A stretch of 64,000 nt of DNA, from contig JALQBC010000025.1 of the NCBI GenBank assembly GCA_023375675.1, forward strand, positions 124,001 through 188,000, given 5' to 3'. Source of the DNA: Cytospora piceicola (lineage: Eukaryota > Ascomycota > Sordariomycetes > Diaporthales > Cytosporaceae). Both the position numbers and the translations under genes were made by a program. Shown piece after piece: positions 1 through 10,244 of this stretch (within the stretch, counting starts at the first letter, position 1; the number at the start of each line of letters is the position of its first letter). Below the pieces are notes generated by a model. The model worked only from the letters and a program-made list of their open reading frames with translations. It was not told the origin of the DNA and made no database searches.

Positions 1-35
1 CTTTACTTTAGGGTTGTGGCGCCAGGGCTTGGCAC

Positions 36-371
36 TCATAAGATAGGCATTGGCGAGAGAGCTCCTGTCTTGTCTCCTTGCGGACGGCCCAAGTACGACA
101 GGCCGGAGATTGTCGGGTTGAAGCCGTGTTGGCCCTCAAACACGTCGGCAAAGGTAAGCAGAAGGAAATATAGCGTCCCGGAGACGAAGGCCACATAGAT
201 GGAGATGACCAGCAAGATAGTCGGCTTAATCAGCAGACTGCACATGTGCAAGGCCGGCTTGTTTCGGCGAGAGGCGGCTCGCAGTTCCGAGCTTAGAGTG
301 AAGTCCTTGTTGCCGGTGGTGTCGCGAGGATGGTTGGTCTTACTCTCAAGGAGGACGTTTGGATACGTCTC
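36..371 (-). pseudogene. MFS transporter fragment, probably broken
   Basis: The minus strand encodes a stretch typical of fungal drug/polyamine-type (DHA1) major facilitator transporters: an ETYPNVLLE motif at the end of the first six-helix bundle, a basic cytosolic loop (ELRAASRRNKP), then a membrane segment with LYFLLLTFADVFEG and GFNPTISGLSYLG. This matches the central loop and helices 7-8 of the family. Upstream, the same frame is closed by TGA just before the ETY motif; a CATCATAG could be an intron acceptor there. After SYLG the frame drifts into non-transporter sequence and stops at 36-38, where the family needs more helices; no GT donor explains the break. The rest may lie left of the window. 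Read as a decayed or truncated transporter gene; a real gene with unseen introns is the alternative. Confidence 0.55.
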
Positions 372-1010
372 GCTATGATGAACTCAGCCATCCACGCCTG
401 ATGGCCAAACTGCCCCTAAGATCAAATGCTAGCTCCCATCCGCGATCAAGGGCTGGTAACATGTTGTAATTGTGATCGGGAATCTTTGTCATATTTTCGC
501 GCGAATACGTATATGTATATACAGACAGCCTAGTAAGGGGTCAACCCTTGCGCAGTCAAGGAGAAGACAAAGAGGCGGGGGGGGAGGGCAGAGCACCACT
601 TACAGCTCCGCTAATATCGAGTCCAGACATAAGAAAGGTGATACCGCTTTAGCACGTATAAAATAAATTTAAGGCGATGCGATGACGAGTTGAAGGTCTG
701 CGAAGCTGAACTTTAGTCGAATTGATCTGACCGCGGCATCCTCGTAGGATTCATAAGAGGCCTAAGAGGCAGAGCAGAAATACGAACATGTGGCACACTT
801 GATCACCATATCCAAAAGCCAGGCGGTACCTTACGTGTAACAGGGTCAACGGTCAGCACATTTCCTTGAGCACTTCGTGTTCACAATCTAGGAAGGAAGA
901 CAAGTATATAGCCTCCATCTAGCACAGCAACCCCGATTCGGCTGCAACACCTATCGCGAACAAGAACCCACGAACAGACAATATCATATTATCCTGGCCA
1001 ATACGGCCAA
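372..1010. other. Intergenic, no gene seen
   Basis: AT-richer spacer between the MFS fragment and the AIM24-family gene. It holds a short G-run (572-586) and no reading frame with protein-like composition or a family motif. Confidence 0.5.
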
Positions 1011-2069
1011 CAGTACCCTCCTCCCCCACAAGGGGATACTTATCCAGCACAAGCCTACCATTCCCCCCATCGTACGTACCAATTCGAAAACCCCCACCCC
1101 TGGAAGAACAAGTCACTGACCAGCTCTTAATGCATCTCAACAATATCCTCCTCCTCCTCCACAAGGCTATCCGCTTCAGGGTCAAGCTCCCCAGGGTCAT
1201 GCCCCCCCGGGCTATACACCCCCAGCCCACGTCCCAACAGGCCCCATCGTAGCGCCCCAGCCGGCCCCGTCGTCAAGCTCCGGCATGATGGCGGTAAGCG
1301 ACCACGGGACCTTCGCCGGCGGAAGCTACACCATCACCCACCATCACCGACCGGGACACCAACACCATTCTGACGGTCGACCTCGCGCAGGGGGGCGTCG
1401 TCAAGTCCCAGCCCGGGGCCAGGATCCACATGAGCGGCATGGTGCAGCTGGGCGGCAAGGTCAAGTTTAGCTTCGGCAAGCTGTTCACCGGCGGCGACAT
1501 GGCCGAGTCCACGTACACCGGCCACGGCAAGGTGACGCTGGGGCCCACGCTGTGTTCGGCAACGTCATCACGCTGCCGGTCGACGGGAGGACCCAGTGGA
1601 AGATGGGCAAGGACGCGTTCCTGGCTTGCACGGCCGAGGTGAGGAAGGAGACCAAGGCGCAGGGCCTTGGGAACGCGCTGCTCAGTGGGGAGGATATGTT
1701 CGTGTACAATGTCGTTGGGAACGGGCTGACGTGGATAAAGAGTTTCGCAGCTGTTGACAGGATCGATGTAAGCCCTATTACCACTGCATATAATTCTAGC
1801 GAGGCTTGGACTTATCTTGTTGGATTATCTGCTAACTTATGAACTAGCTACGACCCGCCGAGCAGCACATCGTCGACAACGGTCACCTGGTGGCGTGGAG
1901 CTACGGTTACAAGATCGAAAAGGCAGGGGGCGGGATGATGACCAGCCTGAAGACCGGGGAGGGTCTCGTATGTCGCTTCACGGGACCGGGATCCATCCAT
2001 ATCCAGTCGCGGAACGGAGAAGGGTTTGAGGAGTACATAAGGTCCGTGGCGCAAGTAAACAATAACTGA
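1011..2069 (+). pseudogene. AIM24-family (DUF124) protein gene, frameshifted
   Basis: Translated in pieces, this is an AIM24/TIGR00266-type beta-sandwich protein. A Pro/Gln-rich N-terminus (QGYP, QGQAPQGHAPPG) leads to GTFAGGSYTITH, then DTNTILTVDLAQGG, a FSFGKLFTGGDMAES block, FGNVITLP, and GEGLVCRFTGPGSIHIQSRN near the end. A good intron lies at 1768-1847 (GTAAGC, GCTAAC, CTAG), splicing DRID to LRPAEQHIVDNGHLVAW; the stop is TGA 2067-2069. The frame breaks at least twice: near 1343 (one extra base between TITH and DTNT) and near 1551 (one base short between TLGPT and FGNVI). An upstream TGA near 1116 separates the proline-rich 5' part. No GT-AG intron repairs these breaks. Family members are small proteins without a settled biochemical role; yeast Aim24 is mitochondrial. 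Sequencing error is the alternative to pseudogenisation. Confidence 0.75.
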
Positions 2070-2442
2070 GCCTGTTTAGATTGTAGTTCTCCAGGCGCAG
2101 TCAGGAGGCTTGCAAATGAACAGCCCTTTACCTCGGTTCCATATGTATCTCAGATACATGTTTATTTGGCACCGATTGATGAGTCACATGATTTGCAGCA
2201 TGATAAAATCAATCAGGATAATATTTCAAAGGCGTTGTCGAAACTCTAAGAATTATCTGACCGCTAACACAGGACGGGGTTGCATTAGGTCATGTACATA
2301 TGGACCTAGGTGTGGACATCGAGAACTTGTGAGAATCCGTGGACCCGAGTATCGGAGCAAAGTTTAATAACAAGTGTAACTGAACAACCCAATATTTAAG
2401 GTCGACGCTTGGGTCGATGTGACGATTCAATGTTTCAGATGA

Positions 2443-3303
2443 CTAGTCCCAATATTCATTGTTTACGTACGCATCCTCCCCTGCCTCTCGTGGTCTGAAT
2501 ACGTCGGTGATACTTCTAAACGAGTCGGCCACCACAGACTGGCCCCACAGCTCTATCATACTCTCGAGAAACACCTCCTCAAATTCGGCACACTCAGTTA
2601 TTTCTGGGTTTTGGAGACAGGTCCTCTTCCATATGGCGCAGCAGCAGTGGAAGTAAAGCAGTTTAGTGACAGGCCGTCCTTGGGTATTGAAAGCGAGCTG
2701 CCGTCCGTCGAGATCCGTCCCTATTATTTCCTCGTACTCCTCGTTAGGGCCTTCCCTCGGATATATCGGGACTCGGAGGCCCTGGTTCTCTGGGTCTAGG
2801 ATCTTGACTTTGTAGTCTTGTAAGAAGAGGTGGCCGCCATCTTTTGCGGGCATAAGGTTGGCGCCAGAGCGATCGGGCACAATGGTCAGCGCCCAGTCGT
2901 GCAGAGCCCGCCCGATAGGTTTCGGGAGCATGAGGCCGTTGCCCCCCTGCCAGAGCCAGCCAGTGTCCATGAGCTCGGATTCTATCTTCGCTCCCAGTGA
3001 TGGTGGGTAGATGTGCGTCGGATGAATCGTGTGCTCCCAGACCCATTCCCCCGTGAGGACACTCCAGAGCTTCCTCCGAAGATCGGGAGTCCGCCGGTTG
3101 AGACCGTACCTCTGGAGGATATCCTTCTTGAATTTTGTCTGCTTCCGACTTATGAACATGTGTTGCAGGTGTGCGTCCAGAGGGACCCTTTCTGAGCTTG
3201 GGCCAATCCACTCTTGCGGGCTCTTTGGCTTGCGGAACAAATGCGGCAACTGCACCCCCAAGAGTGCTCGTGGCGACCACCGTTGGGGCTTGACCATGGG
3301 CAT
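2443..3303 (-). CDS. HNH_2-like domain protein (hypothetical)
   Basis: A single-exon frame of 286 codons if the first ATG (3303) is used; a second ATG follows two codons later. The middle resembles the fungal HNH_2 endonuclease-like family: VLTGEWVWEHTIHPTHIYP stands where the family has C-x-LTG...AHI-P, followed by a spacer and WQGGNGLMLPKPIGRALHDW, matching the NGI-L...H-LFD segment, then ALTIVPD. The C-terminal third has KLLYFHCCCAIWKRTC and an acidic tail. Several canonical metal-site residues look replaced (Thr-His for Ala-His, no Cys before LTG), so nuclease activity is doubtful. The family assignment rests on pattern, not on a search. Fungal members are common accessory genes. An upstream exon beyond 3303 cannot be excluded. 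Confidence 0.55.
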   Translation of the reverse strand: MPMVKPQRWSPRALLGVQLPHLFRKPKSPQEWIGPSSERVPLDAHLQHMFISRKQTKFKKDILQRYGLNRRTPDLRRKLWSVLTGEWVWEHTIHPTHIYPPSLGAKIESELMDTGWLWQGGNGLMLPKPIGRALHDWALTIVPDRSGANLMPAKDGGHLFLQDYKVKILDPENQGLRVPIYPREGPNEEYEEIIGTDLDGRQLAFNTQGRPVTKLLYFHCCCAIWKRTCLQNPEITECAEFEEVFLESMIELWGQSVVADSFRSITDVFRPREAGEDAYVNNEYWD

Positions 3304-3887
3304 GGTGAGTCTGCCTGACACGTCCGCGTGTCGTCGATATATGGTAGTGCTACCGCTTCAATACCTGTCGAGGCGTGTCCCGCGCAGCCGAGATCTTAAG
3401 GGAGCTTAGCGAGATGAGCTTGACAACTGCACACAGCCTAGACGTGACTGGTAATTGCAAATAACCGGCTGGGTGTTTTATCGGGTATATGATTTATGCG
3501 CAAGGACACGGAAGAAGTAGATACGACTTTCTGAGTGGTTGTGTGCGTGCCCAGGTGAACTGACAAGTTTCCAGTCTCATCACTCGGGAAGAAAAAAACC
3601 AAACAGGCCTCAGAAGGGGGGGCCCGACTCAGGGTTAGGGTGGGGGCCTCATACATACATAGTATCAGCTTTCATGGAACACAAAAGATCCGTAACAAGG
3701 AATCGCTTTTGATAAGTGACTTTATCAATACGAATGGACTGTCACTTTATGTTTGATCTGGACCAACCAAGCCCTGTCAACCATAACAGCCTCGATCGAA
3801 TAAGGCAGGCATAATACCACACTTGCCAATTTGATGATCTTTCCGTGACGCGCTTCAGGATCTGGCATATCTACTTGAGTCAAATAC
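3304..3887. other. Intergenic, no gene seen
   Basis: No reading frame here has protein-like composition, and no repeat or RNA motif was recognised. Confidence 0.5.
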
Positions 3888-4278
3888 TTACTCTGTGAGT
3901 GATTCCAATGCTATTGTATGCTTGTGTTGCAAGTCCGCATCGTAACTTTCTGTGGTGTCTGAGATACGTTGAGGATCCCGAGGTCCAGAGCATAACTGGG
4001 GCCAGGTTGAGATGGCCTCGTGTATCCACCATGAAGGGGTCGTGTATTTCTCGTTGCTAAATACTTTCAAGAATATCAGTTCCGTGACATCATCGTAAAC
4101 AAACATAGGACTGTCGATTTATCCAGCAGCACTCCACCACAATCCATCAATGCGAGCCCAGAAGATGCGGAGCCTGCTTCAACGTTCGTGTGAGATGTCA
4201 GCACACCCTGAAGCCTTCCCGCATACTCGTATACGTCAACTGGTATGACTATAGGATCTGGACCCTCGTCCACACCCA
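3888..4278 (-). pseudogene. Unrecognised gene remnant with one frameshift
   Basis: Two adjacent minus-strand frames read like one protein. The first, starting after a possible acceptor TTTGGTTAG, gives VGVDEGPDPIVIPVDVYEYA and continues to LALMDCGGVLLDKSTV. The second continues with MFVYDDVTELIFLKVFSNEK and PSWWIHEAISTWPQLCSG and ends at a TGA... in-frame stop at 3888. They join near 4110 only if one base is added; there is no GT-AG pair at the junction. The composition is clearly protein-like but I do not recognise the family. It is most simply the 3' part of a decayed gene whose upstream exons, if any, are not evident between 4280 and 4730. Confidence 0.4.
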
Positions 4279-4730
4279 CTAACCAAATGAAAGAGGAAAT
4301 GACAGAAGGATAACATGACGTGTTTTTGGTTCTCTGGTTCCTTCTGGTTCGTTGACGCTGAGGCCAGTACATGCAGCGCGGCAATCTGTGCTAGGCATGA
4401 GGACGTCTTCGTCGAGATCGTTACTGATTGTTTTTTTCGTGGCTTCTTTTTGGTGACGCTCCCAGAAGAATTTCCGTCGATGTGGGTTGTATTTCGGTAT
4501 CCAAAAAATAAGGTGCGGAACAAAACAGAGAATAAAGAAAAGACTGGGTTCGGCTCTTTTGCGGGACAATCTGGCAAACAGTCCGGATAGTGAATGACAT
4601 ATGCGTAACATGTGGGTATCGCCGCCTTCCCTGGTAGCTTCAGCGCGCTCGGCACAGTGGCTTTTCAGGGAAGAAAAGCAGAAACATTGTAGGTGGGCAA
4701 TGAGGTGGAATAACGTATATCGGGCAGTGA

Positions 4731-6024
4731 TCAGTGAAAGTTGAAGCCCGTCAATGGATAGTCGAGTCCCCCATCAAACATATAGTTTATTGGGTTTTTC
4801 GTCTCCGGAGTTGACCTTGATACTGGGATCGTCTGGATCCCATCGGAGACACCAGTAACACCTGGGGATGGCGTAAGCTGATGCGAAGGAGCCGCATAAT
4901 GGCCAAAGACCATGGGTCCCTGTGGTACTGAGGCAGATGGCGCCTCATCAGACTGGGCTCCAGCAAACGACAGCCAGTCACCATCCAGATCGGTATCCGT
5001 CATTGCGACTGTATCATTGGACAGGAAGCTGGGTGAAAACATATCGAACTGTATACCAGCTGCTGTTCATTCAATGTTAGCTACCCAGCCTCCGTTGGCA
5101 GTTTGTAGTCCTCAAGGGCAACGTACCTGGGGAGATCCCGGCGAACCCGCCACTGTAGGCGGATGCTTCATTCTGAGGCCATCCAGGTAGACCGGTCGGT
5201 ACACCGTCTGTGGAATTCGTGGACGAGACAGCCGACGGCTGAGGAGCAAGCATGCCTTCGAGCTTTGAGACGTCGTACGGCGGCTGGTGAATAGTACCAA
5301 TCATCTCAAGAAACTTCCTTCCTAGACCAAGGTCTATGCCGGTGTACTTGATGCTATCATCGCAGACAAGGAGATCCACGATTCTGGCTGCAGGGTCACC
5401 TTGAATTTGGACTGTGACGTTGATGAAACAATTGAAACGTTCGGAGGGGTAACCGGAAGATTGATTGATCATTTCATGACCTTCAGGAAAATCCCTAGGT
5501 CTCAGGCCGAGGCGCCTCAAAGCTTCTGGGTGTATAACAGAATATTCGTAGTTGGGATAATGTTCAAGGGTGACAGGCTCAAACTGGTTCGATGGGTTCA
5601 AAATGGATCCCAATAAAGGTCCTTGAGAAGTTGGCAGCCCATTTACCAAGCTTGGACCAGGGTTCGAGGGTGAAACCATCTGGTGCCCGAACTGTGTAGC
5701 TGACTCCATGCTGCTCTCGGAATAGGTATTGTATGGGTTGGATATGGGCAGTGATTCACTCGGCTGTCCAGTCGGCTGTTGTTTATGTCTGTCCGACAAG
5801 ATCTCAGTGAAGGTATTAGACGTCATCGATGACTGCTCCAGCGGCGTGGGATCAGTGGCGTATTGGGACAAATTTGTGGGGTTGTTGTTCGTGTCGAAGT
5901 AAGAATACCCAGTATGCGAGGAGGGTTCCGGCGTTGAGGTGGTCGTGTTGGGAGATATAGCAACGGGGAGATGGACCGGGTCACTGCCGGTAGCTTTTTC
6001 GTGCTGTAATATGTTAGGGCCCAC
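4731..6024 (-). CDS. Hypothetical protein, Ser/Pro/Asn-rich, two exons
   Basis: Exon 1 (6024-5127) is spliced through GTACGT...CTAAC...CAG (intron 5126-5063) to exon 2 (5062-4731), giving about 409 residues. The acceptor is a CAGCAG tandem, so two forms differing by one residue are possible. The N-terminal half is low-complexity (Ser, Pro, Thr, Asn, Gln), as in fungal nuclear regulators. A more ordered segment follows at about residues 160-260, with HPEALRRLGLRPRDFPEGHE and FINVTVQIQGDPAARIVDLL. The C-terminus is again disordered. No DNA-binding motif is visible. The start is uncertain: TGGGCCCTAACATATTACAG around the first ATG looks like an intron end, so an upstream exon (near 6050-6180, where a basic RRTRRP/RKRRE segment is read) may exist. 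Confidence 0.55.
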
Positions 6025-7136
6025 CTCGAAGGAGCCATGGGAAGGAAAAGAAAGACGTGACCGACATGTGGCTCGACACGCGGGACTAATCGCCGATTAC
6101 CAGGCTTTGATTCCCTGCGCTTTCTCCCATAGACAAGGGGCCGCCTTGTGCGTCGGATACCTCTTCGATTCAATGAGTTCTCCATAAGCCCAGAACCGCT
6201 GCCCATGATGGAGTGTAGGTTGACACGGAACGAAGCGGTCTGGAAAATCGGAAGCGCAAATCTTGCTTGACAAACCACATATTATCGAGCGAATGATGGG
6301 TAAATATCAGGGCTGTTGCGGTCGATTGGAATAAATAGTGACTCTGAGTATAAGTGTCCCAGCGTCCACCACCTGGATATGGATCCGCATGAGGTAAAGA
6401 GGAAAGGGGATACAAGCGGGACAGCCTTGCGATTCCAGTGACAAGGAACTATATGGGATGATCGCAGGCCCCTAAACCTAACGACTTGGAAAACTGAAAC
6501 GGAGGAAAAGGGAAAGTCGCGATTAGTCGAACGAATGTTACAACAATCTCATCCTAAGTAGTATGAGGAATGAAATTCCGACCAAGTGTCAGGGGGCTTG
6601 GTGGGGGGAAATCAAATATGCCCAGGTGGTGCCCGAGAATGGGAACATATACTGGAACAAGCGTAGGAAAGGTATTTCTTGTAGCTCCCATTCCACAAAT
6701 ATACTAGCTTCTGGAATGGCCGCCGCGCCCTCTTCTCTAAACCGTAATTCCTTGTCATTTCCTTCTGGTGTTTGATGGCTTGATCAACAGCATGGTAAAA
6801 GTGCAATTATTGAAGAGAGCCGATTTGTCTGAACGGCTTGAACTAGTGCGAAATACAATGGGAGTAGCTCGATAGGTCATGGTTTTTATATACTTCCATC
6901 CCATGTAATTCTATCGGCGGCGGTTATAAGCCCGTCCCGAGGTCTCCTGCAAGCCCTACAAGAGGGTGTGAGGGAAGATGGTCTGTGGTAGTTTGCAATC
7001 TGATCAGCCATTGAACAGGGACTTATGGAAGTGGAATTTCATCCAGTCTCACTTGCATATCATGGGCTATAGGGATTACTTTGCAGAAGTTGTCCCGCTT
7101 GCAAAGGTGGTCAACAGTCCTTTTCAAAAGGATGTA
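6025..7136. other. Intergenic, possible upstream exon only
   Basis: Apart from the possible 5' exon of the preceding gene on the minus strand (about 6050-6180), nothing here resembles a gene. Confidence 0.4.
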
Positions 7137-7397
7137 TCATTCACAGCCCTGGAGGGCTAACAACTCCGGGTCAGACAACAAACACGGTAGACATTGTATA
7201 TTCTGGGGCCTATCAATATGCTCGCAATCTACTACCATATGGTAGGTAGCTCTGGTGGTATCTGCACAGTCCTCAGGTTGGGGTATTCCAAACTCCCCAT
7301 CATCCCCCATCACGAGATGGTTGCAACCACCACACCCTGCATGACACCACCTTCCTCTGGAGGCCTTTACAGCCGCCGCCCGTTTCTTGAGGGACAC
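7137..7397 (-). CDS. Small Cys-rich hypothetical protein, partial model
   Basis: The frame has a protein-like composition with paired cysteines and histidines: RGRWCHAGCGGCNHLVMGDD, then CADTTRATYHMVVDCEHID and IQCLPCLLSD. It resembles small uncharacterised fungal proteins with a C/H-rich core that might bind a metal. No ATG opens this frame; a CCCTCAAG before KRAAAV could be an intron acceptor, with a first exon at an ATG near 7480. That exon would need a frame I could not verify. The 3' end (TGA at 7137-7139) is clear. It may be a remnant. Confidence 0.3.
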   Translation of the reverse strand: MSLKKRAAAVKASRGRWCHAGCGGCNHLVMGDDGEFGIPQPEDCADTTRATYHMVVDCEHIDRPQNIQCLPCLLSDPELLALQGCE

Positions 7398-7685
7398 AGG
7401 AAAATGGGGCTACAATTGGATGCCCTGAACTCGGGCCGTCTTTTTACGGGTGATCGATATTCTAGGACTTCTTCGCCATGAAACTGAAGCGACGGTATGA
7501 GGACATTTCAACTGAGCACATATTAAACCTGGAAAGTTGCCATGGACAATTTGATCAATAAGTCTATATTTTTCAACTATATTTCGTGGCCCAGCATCAA
7601 GACAACACTGATAACTTGGACCATTTCTTGAGTGTCCCAGCACAATATCAGAAATTACAACTACAAATGTTTGTAGTCACGTTAT

Positions 7686-8177
7686 ATGCATAATACATCA
7701 GTAACGGTGGCGAAAGGCCCCGACACGCGGTCTAAGCCCTGCTGTCAACAAGATGGCTCTTCGGATTTACCAACCACCTGCGTCAGTTCAGAGGGTGGTA
7801 CTAAGTACTCAGACGACGCGACACTTGTGGGGGAGACGCCAGCTCAAGTCGACCAGGCACTATGGCCACGAAAGGCACTCGACGATACGATCAACAACGA
7901 CAACGGAAAATCTCACTTACGTACACACTCGGATGATGTCAAACTACGACAGCGAGCACTAGATGAGGTGCTGCGTCGGGGCCGCCGCGAGGCAGAAGCA
8001 GAATACCTCAGGACCTCCGACGCCAGCGTCTTCGACCCATACTTGGCACCCTTCGTTGCTGGCAAGAAAAGTTCAGAAAGAAAGTGGGCAATGGATCACC
8101 TGACGCAACGATGGTATCTCTATGACCCAGACACAGAGGAGACTCTGTGGTGCCCTACCGCCAACTCCTTTGCATGA
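7686..8177 (+). CDS. Hypothetical protein, 163 residues
   Basis: A single-exon frame starting with ATG. The N-terminal half is polar and disordered; the C-terminal half is charged and helical (LRQRALDEVLRRGRREAEAE). It ends in a compact aromatic motif, KWAMDHLTQRWYLYDPDTEE followed by TLWCPTANSFA. Similar terminal RW-x(3)D...WxPT-x-SF endings occur in uncharacterised fungal proteins, which supports a real gene and a real stop. No signal peptide or membrane segment is seen. Function unknown. Confidence 0.5.
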   Translation: MHNTSVTVAKGPDTRSKPCCQQDGSSDLPTTCVSSEGGTKYSDDATLVGETPAQVDQALWPRKALDDTINNDNGKSHLRTHSDDVKLRQRALDEVLRRGRREAEAEYLRTSDASVFDPYLAPFVAGKKSSERKWAMDHLTQRWYLYDPDTEETLWCPTANSFA

Positions 8178-10244
8178 CCCTGTATCATTCCGTATGGCGT
8201 CCCATGGCCTATATTCTTGAGCGTGCCCTGACATTAGTCAGCAGGTCGACTTGAACACATGGTGGATAATTCTCCGGTTGGAGGTGTTTTTGGGATTAAT
8301 GGGTGACTGGGGATCAAAAAAATATGCTGCGAAGTTCTGTACTACATATATAGATTCAGATTGAAACCTTCTACTCCCTCCAACCGGTCTTTGTGAACCG
8401 TGCGGTGAAGGCTACCCGCCGCTGCGTCCATGGTCAGACGCTGACATGTACCTACCCCGATATTGACATAGACTGAAAAGGAGTGCGATATCATCTCTGT
8501 TCAGAGCCGTATACAAGCTGCTGTCGTCCTTGAGCGAGGCATGTTGGTGACATCGAGCTGCAGAGCAGCCAAAATACAGAACCGAAAGACGGGGCAGCAC
8601 AGCCGGGGGCCATACGGGTTGAGGTGACACCCGCAAGGCAGCAAGACCGGCTCTTCGTATCCCGGGCCATCATCCTCTCTATGCTTATGGGTAGTGTTGA
8701 GGACTAGTTCCAAGGATATGGGAAGGTAATCCAAGCCCTTGTACAGCTTGAGCCATGTTGACGTCCGATACCCCCGCGAATTGTAATTGAAAACTCGCAA
8801 GAAAGCCATACCAAGGCATCCTTATTGTAATATGGGGTTTCACTGCATAAATGCGCTGCAATTCGGCTTACCCCGTGTGGCTCTTCACGACAGTCACTTG
8901 GCTGCGGAGACACCCCAAGCAAGGTTGGCGTTGCCGTGGTTGATACATGTTGACATCTCCAAACCGTCCCAAGAGACCAAAGCCTCCAGAATGGAATGGA
9001 GGCCTCCGCAGAGCCGCAACTCGTCCCAAAAGGGGCACACTCACGGCATGGCCAACTCGGTCACCAGCCTCCAAAGAGACAACGCATCACCCACCTCGTC
9101 GCAGCAACCTGCACCGTACGCTCTGCTGCGGGACGTGTGATACACCAGGGACAGGGCGAGACTGGGAGTATGAAGACGTCACTTGGCGTCCAATGTTTTC
9201 CGTATTGGGATGCCAAGGCCCGGAAATCCCATCAATGATACTCTGCTCATGCCCAACCTAGGCCCATCTACGCCCCTCCTTCCGGAGCATTGGGGACCTT
9301 GACACGAAGCCTGGCGCAGTTCTGGAAGCCGAAGTGTCAGAGTGCATTTCTGCATTTCTGAAAGTTAAGCATGTTCCCCACACTGATACAGTGATGCCCA
9401 GGTGTCGAGGACGTCACCCATGAGTTGACTCCAGAGCCCCAGGTTTACCTTGCACAGCCCCGACCTTCAACACTCTGCATCACTCACGTAGGTTCTTGTC
9501 CAATACCTTCTTCAATGGCTTCTGCTGACACGAACAGCAAAAACAATCGAATCAAAGGAAAATATCACCAAAATGCCACCAGGCGGAAGCGTGACGGAAG
9601 ATACGGGATGGGATCACTGCCCCGGCTCCATCCCCTCAGGACGACAACGTCACATGACAGACAATGTGGACTGTTGCGAAACTCGAGCCAATTCCATTTT
9701 CCAAATTCCACAAGGCTTTTCATTGACTCAAATTATGTACCTCCCAGATCAGCTGACCATCTAGAAACAACAAGTTTGACCACACAAGCTTCAGGATTCC
9801 AGACGCCAACAATAAACATTACGGCACGCAAGACAAATGCAAGGCAGAAGGCCGCGAAACACAATTTGACCCGAACGCCAAACTTGCAAAGATCGATTGG
9901 GATATCCAGATCGCGGGGGAAAAGAAGTAAAATCAGACAAGGACAGCTTGGCAAGGAAAAAGAGGCAGGCGTAAGTGGACATTTCTGGTCGTCGGGTCCC
10001 ATGTCCATGGGCCAGGTTTGAGCACTACCAACCAACCACTTTGTTTGGAGGCTCAGGGAGACCAAGACGGTTGTCGTCTCCGTATGCATAGGAACCCTGC
10101 ATTAGTTTCTCAGCTTCAAGACCAGGGCCCATCCTGAGGATTGGGACCCCTTTTTTTCAGGCCGAGATGCTCGACTCATTACAGCCCGTGAGGTTGATTG
10201 GGCTCCGTCTATCGGCATCATGCCCAGTAGTAGCCCGGGGCAGC
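8178..10244. other. Gene-poor spacer
   Basis: About 2 kb without a supportable gene. Open frames of up to about 200 codons exist (e.g. around 9425-10021) but have random-looking composition, no family motif and no intron signals that extend them. Confidence 0.45.

Noticed and set aside
9330..9420. A stretch containing AAAGTTAAGCA resembling part of a 5S rRNA gene
   Set aside because: Only about ten bases match the 5S core; the flanking helices and promoter-like boxes are not present.
9425..10021. 198-codon plus-strand frame
   Set aside because: Composition rich in Arg, Thr, Ser and Asn without structure, no intron signals, no family resemblance.
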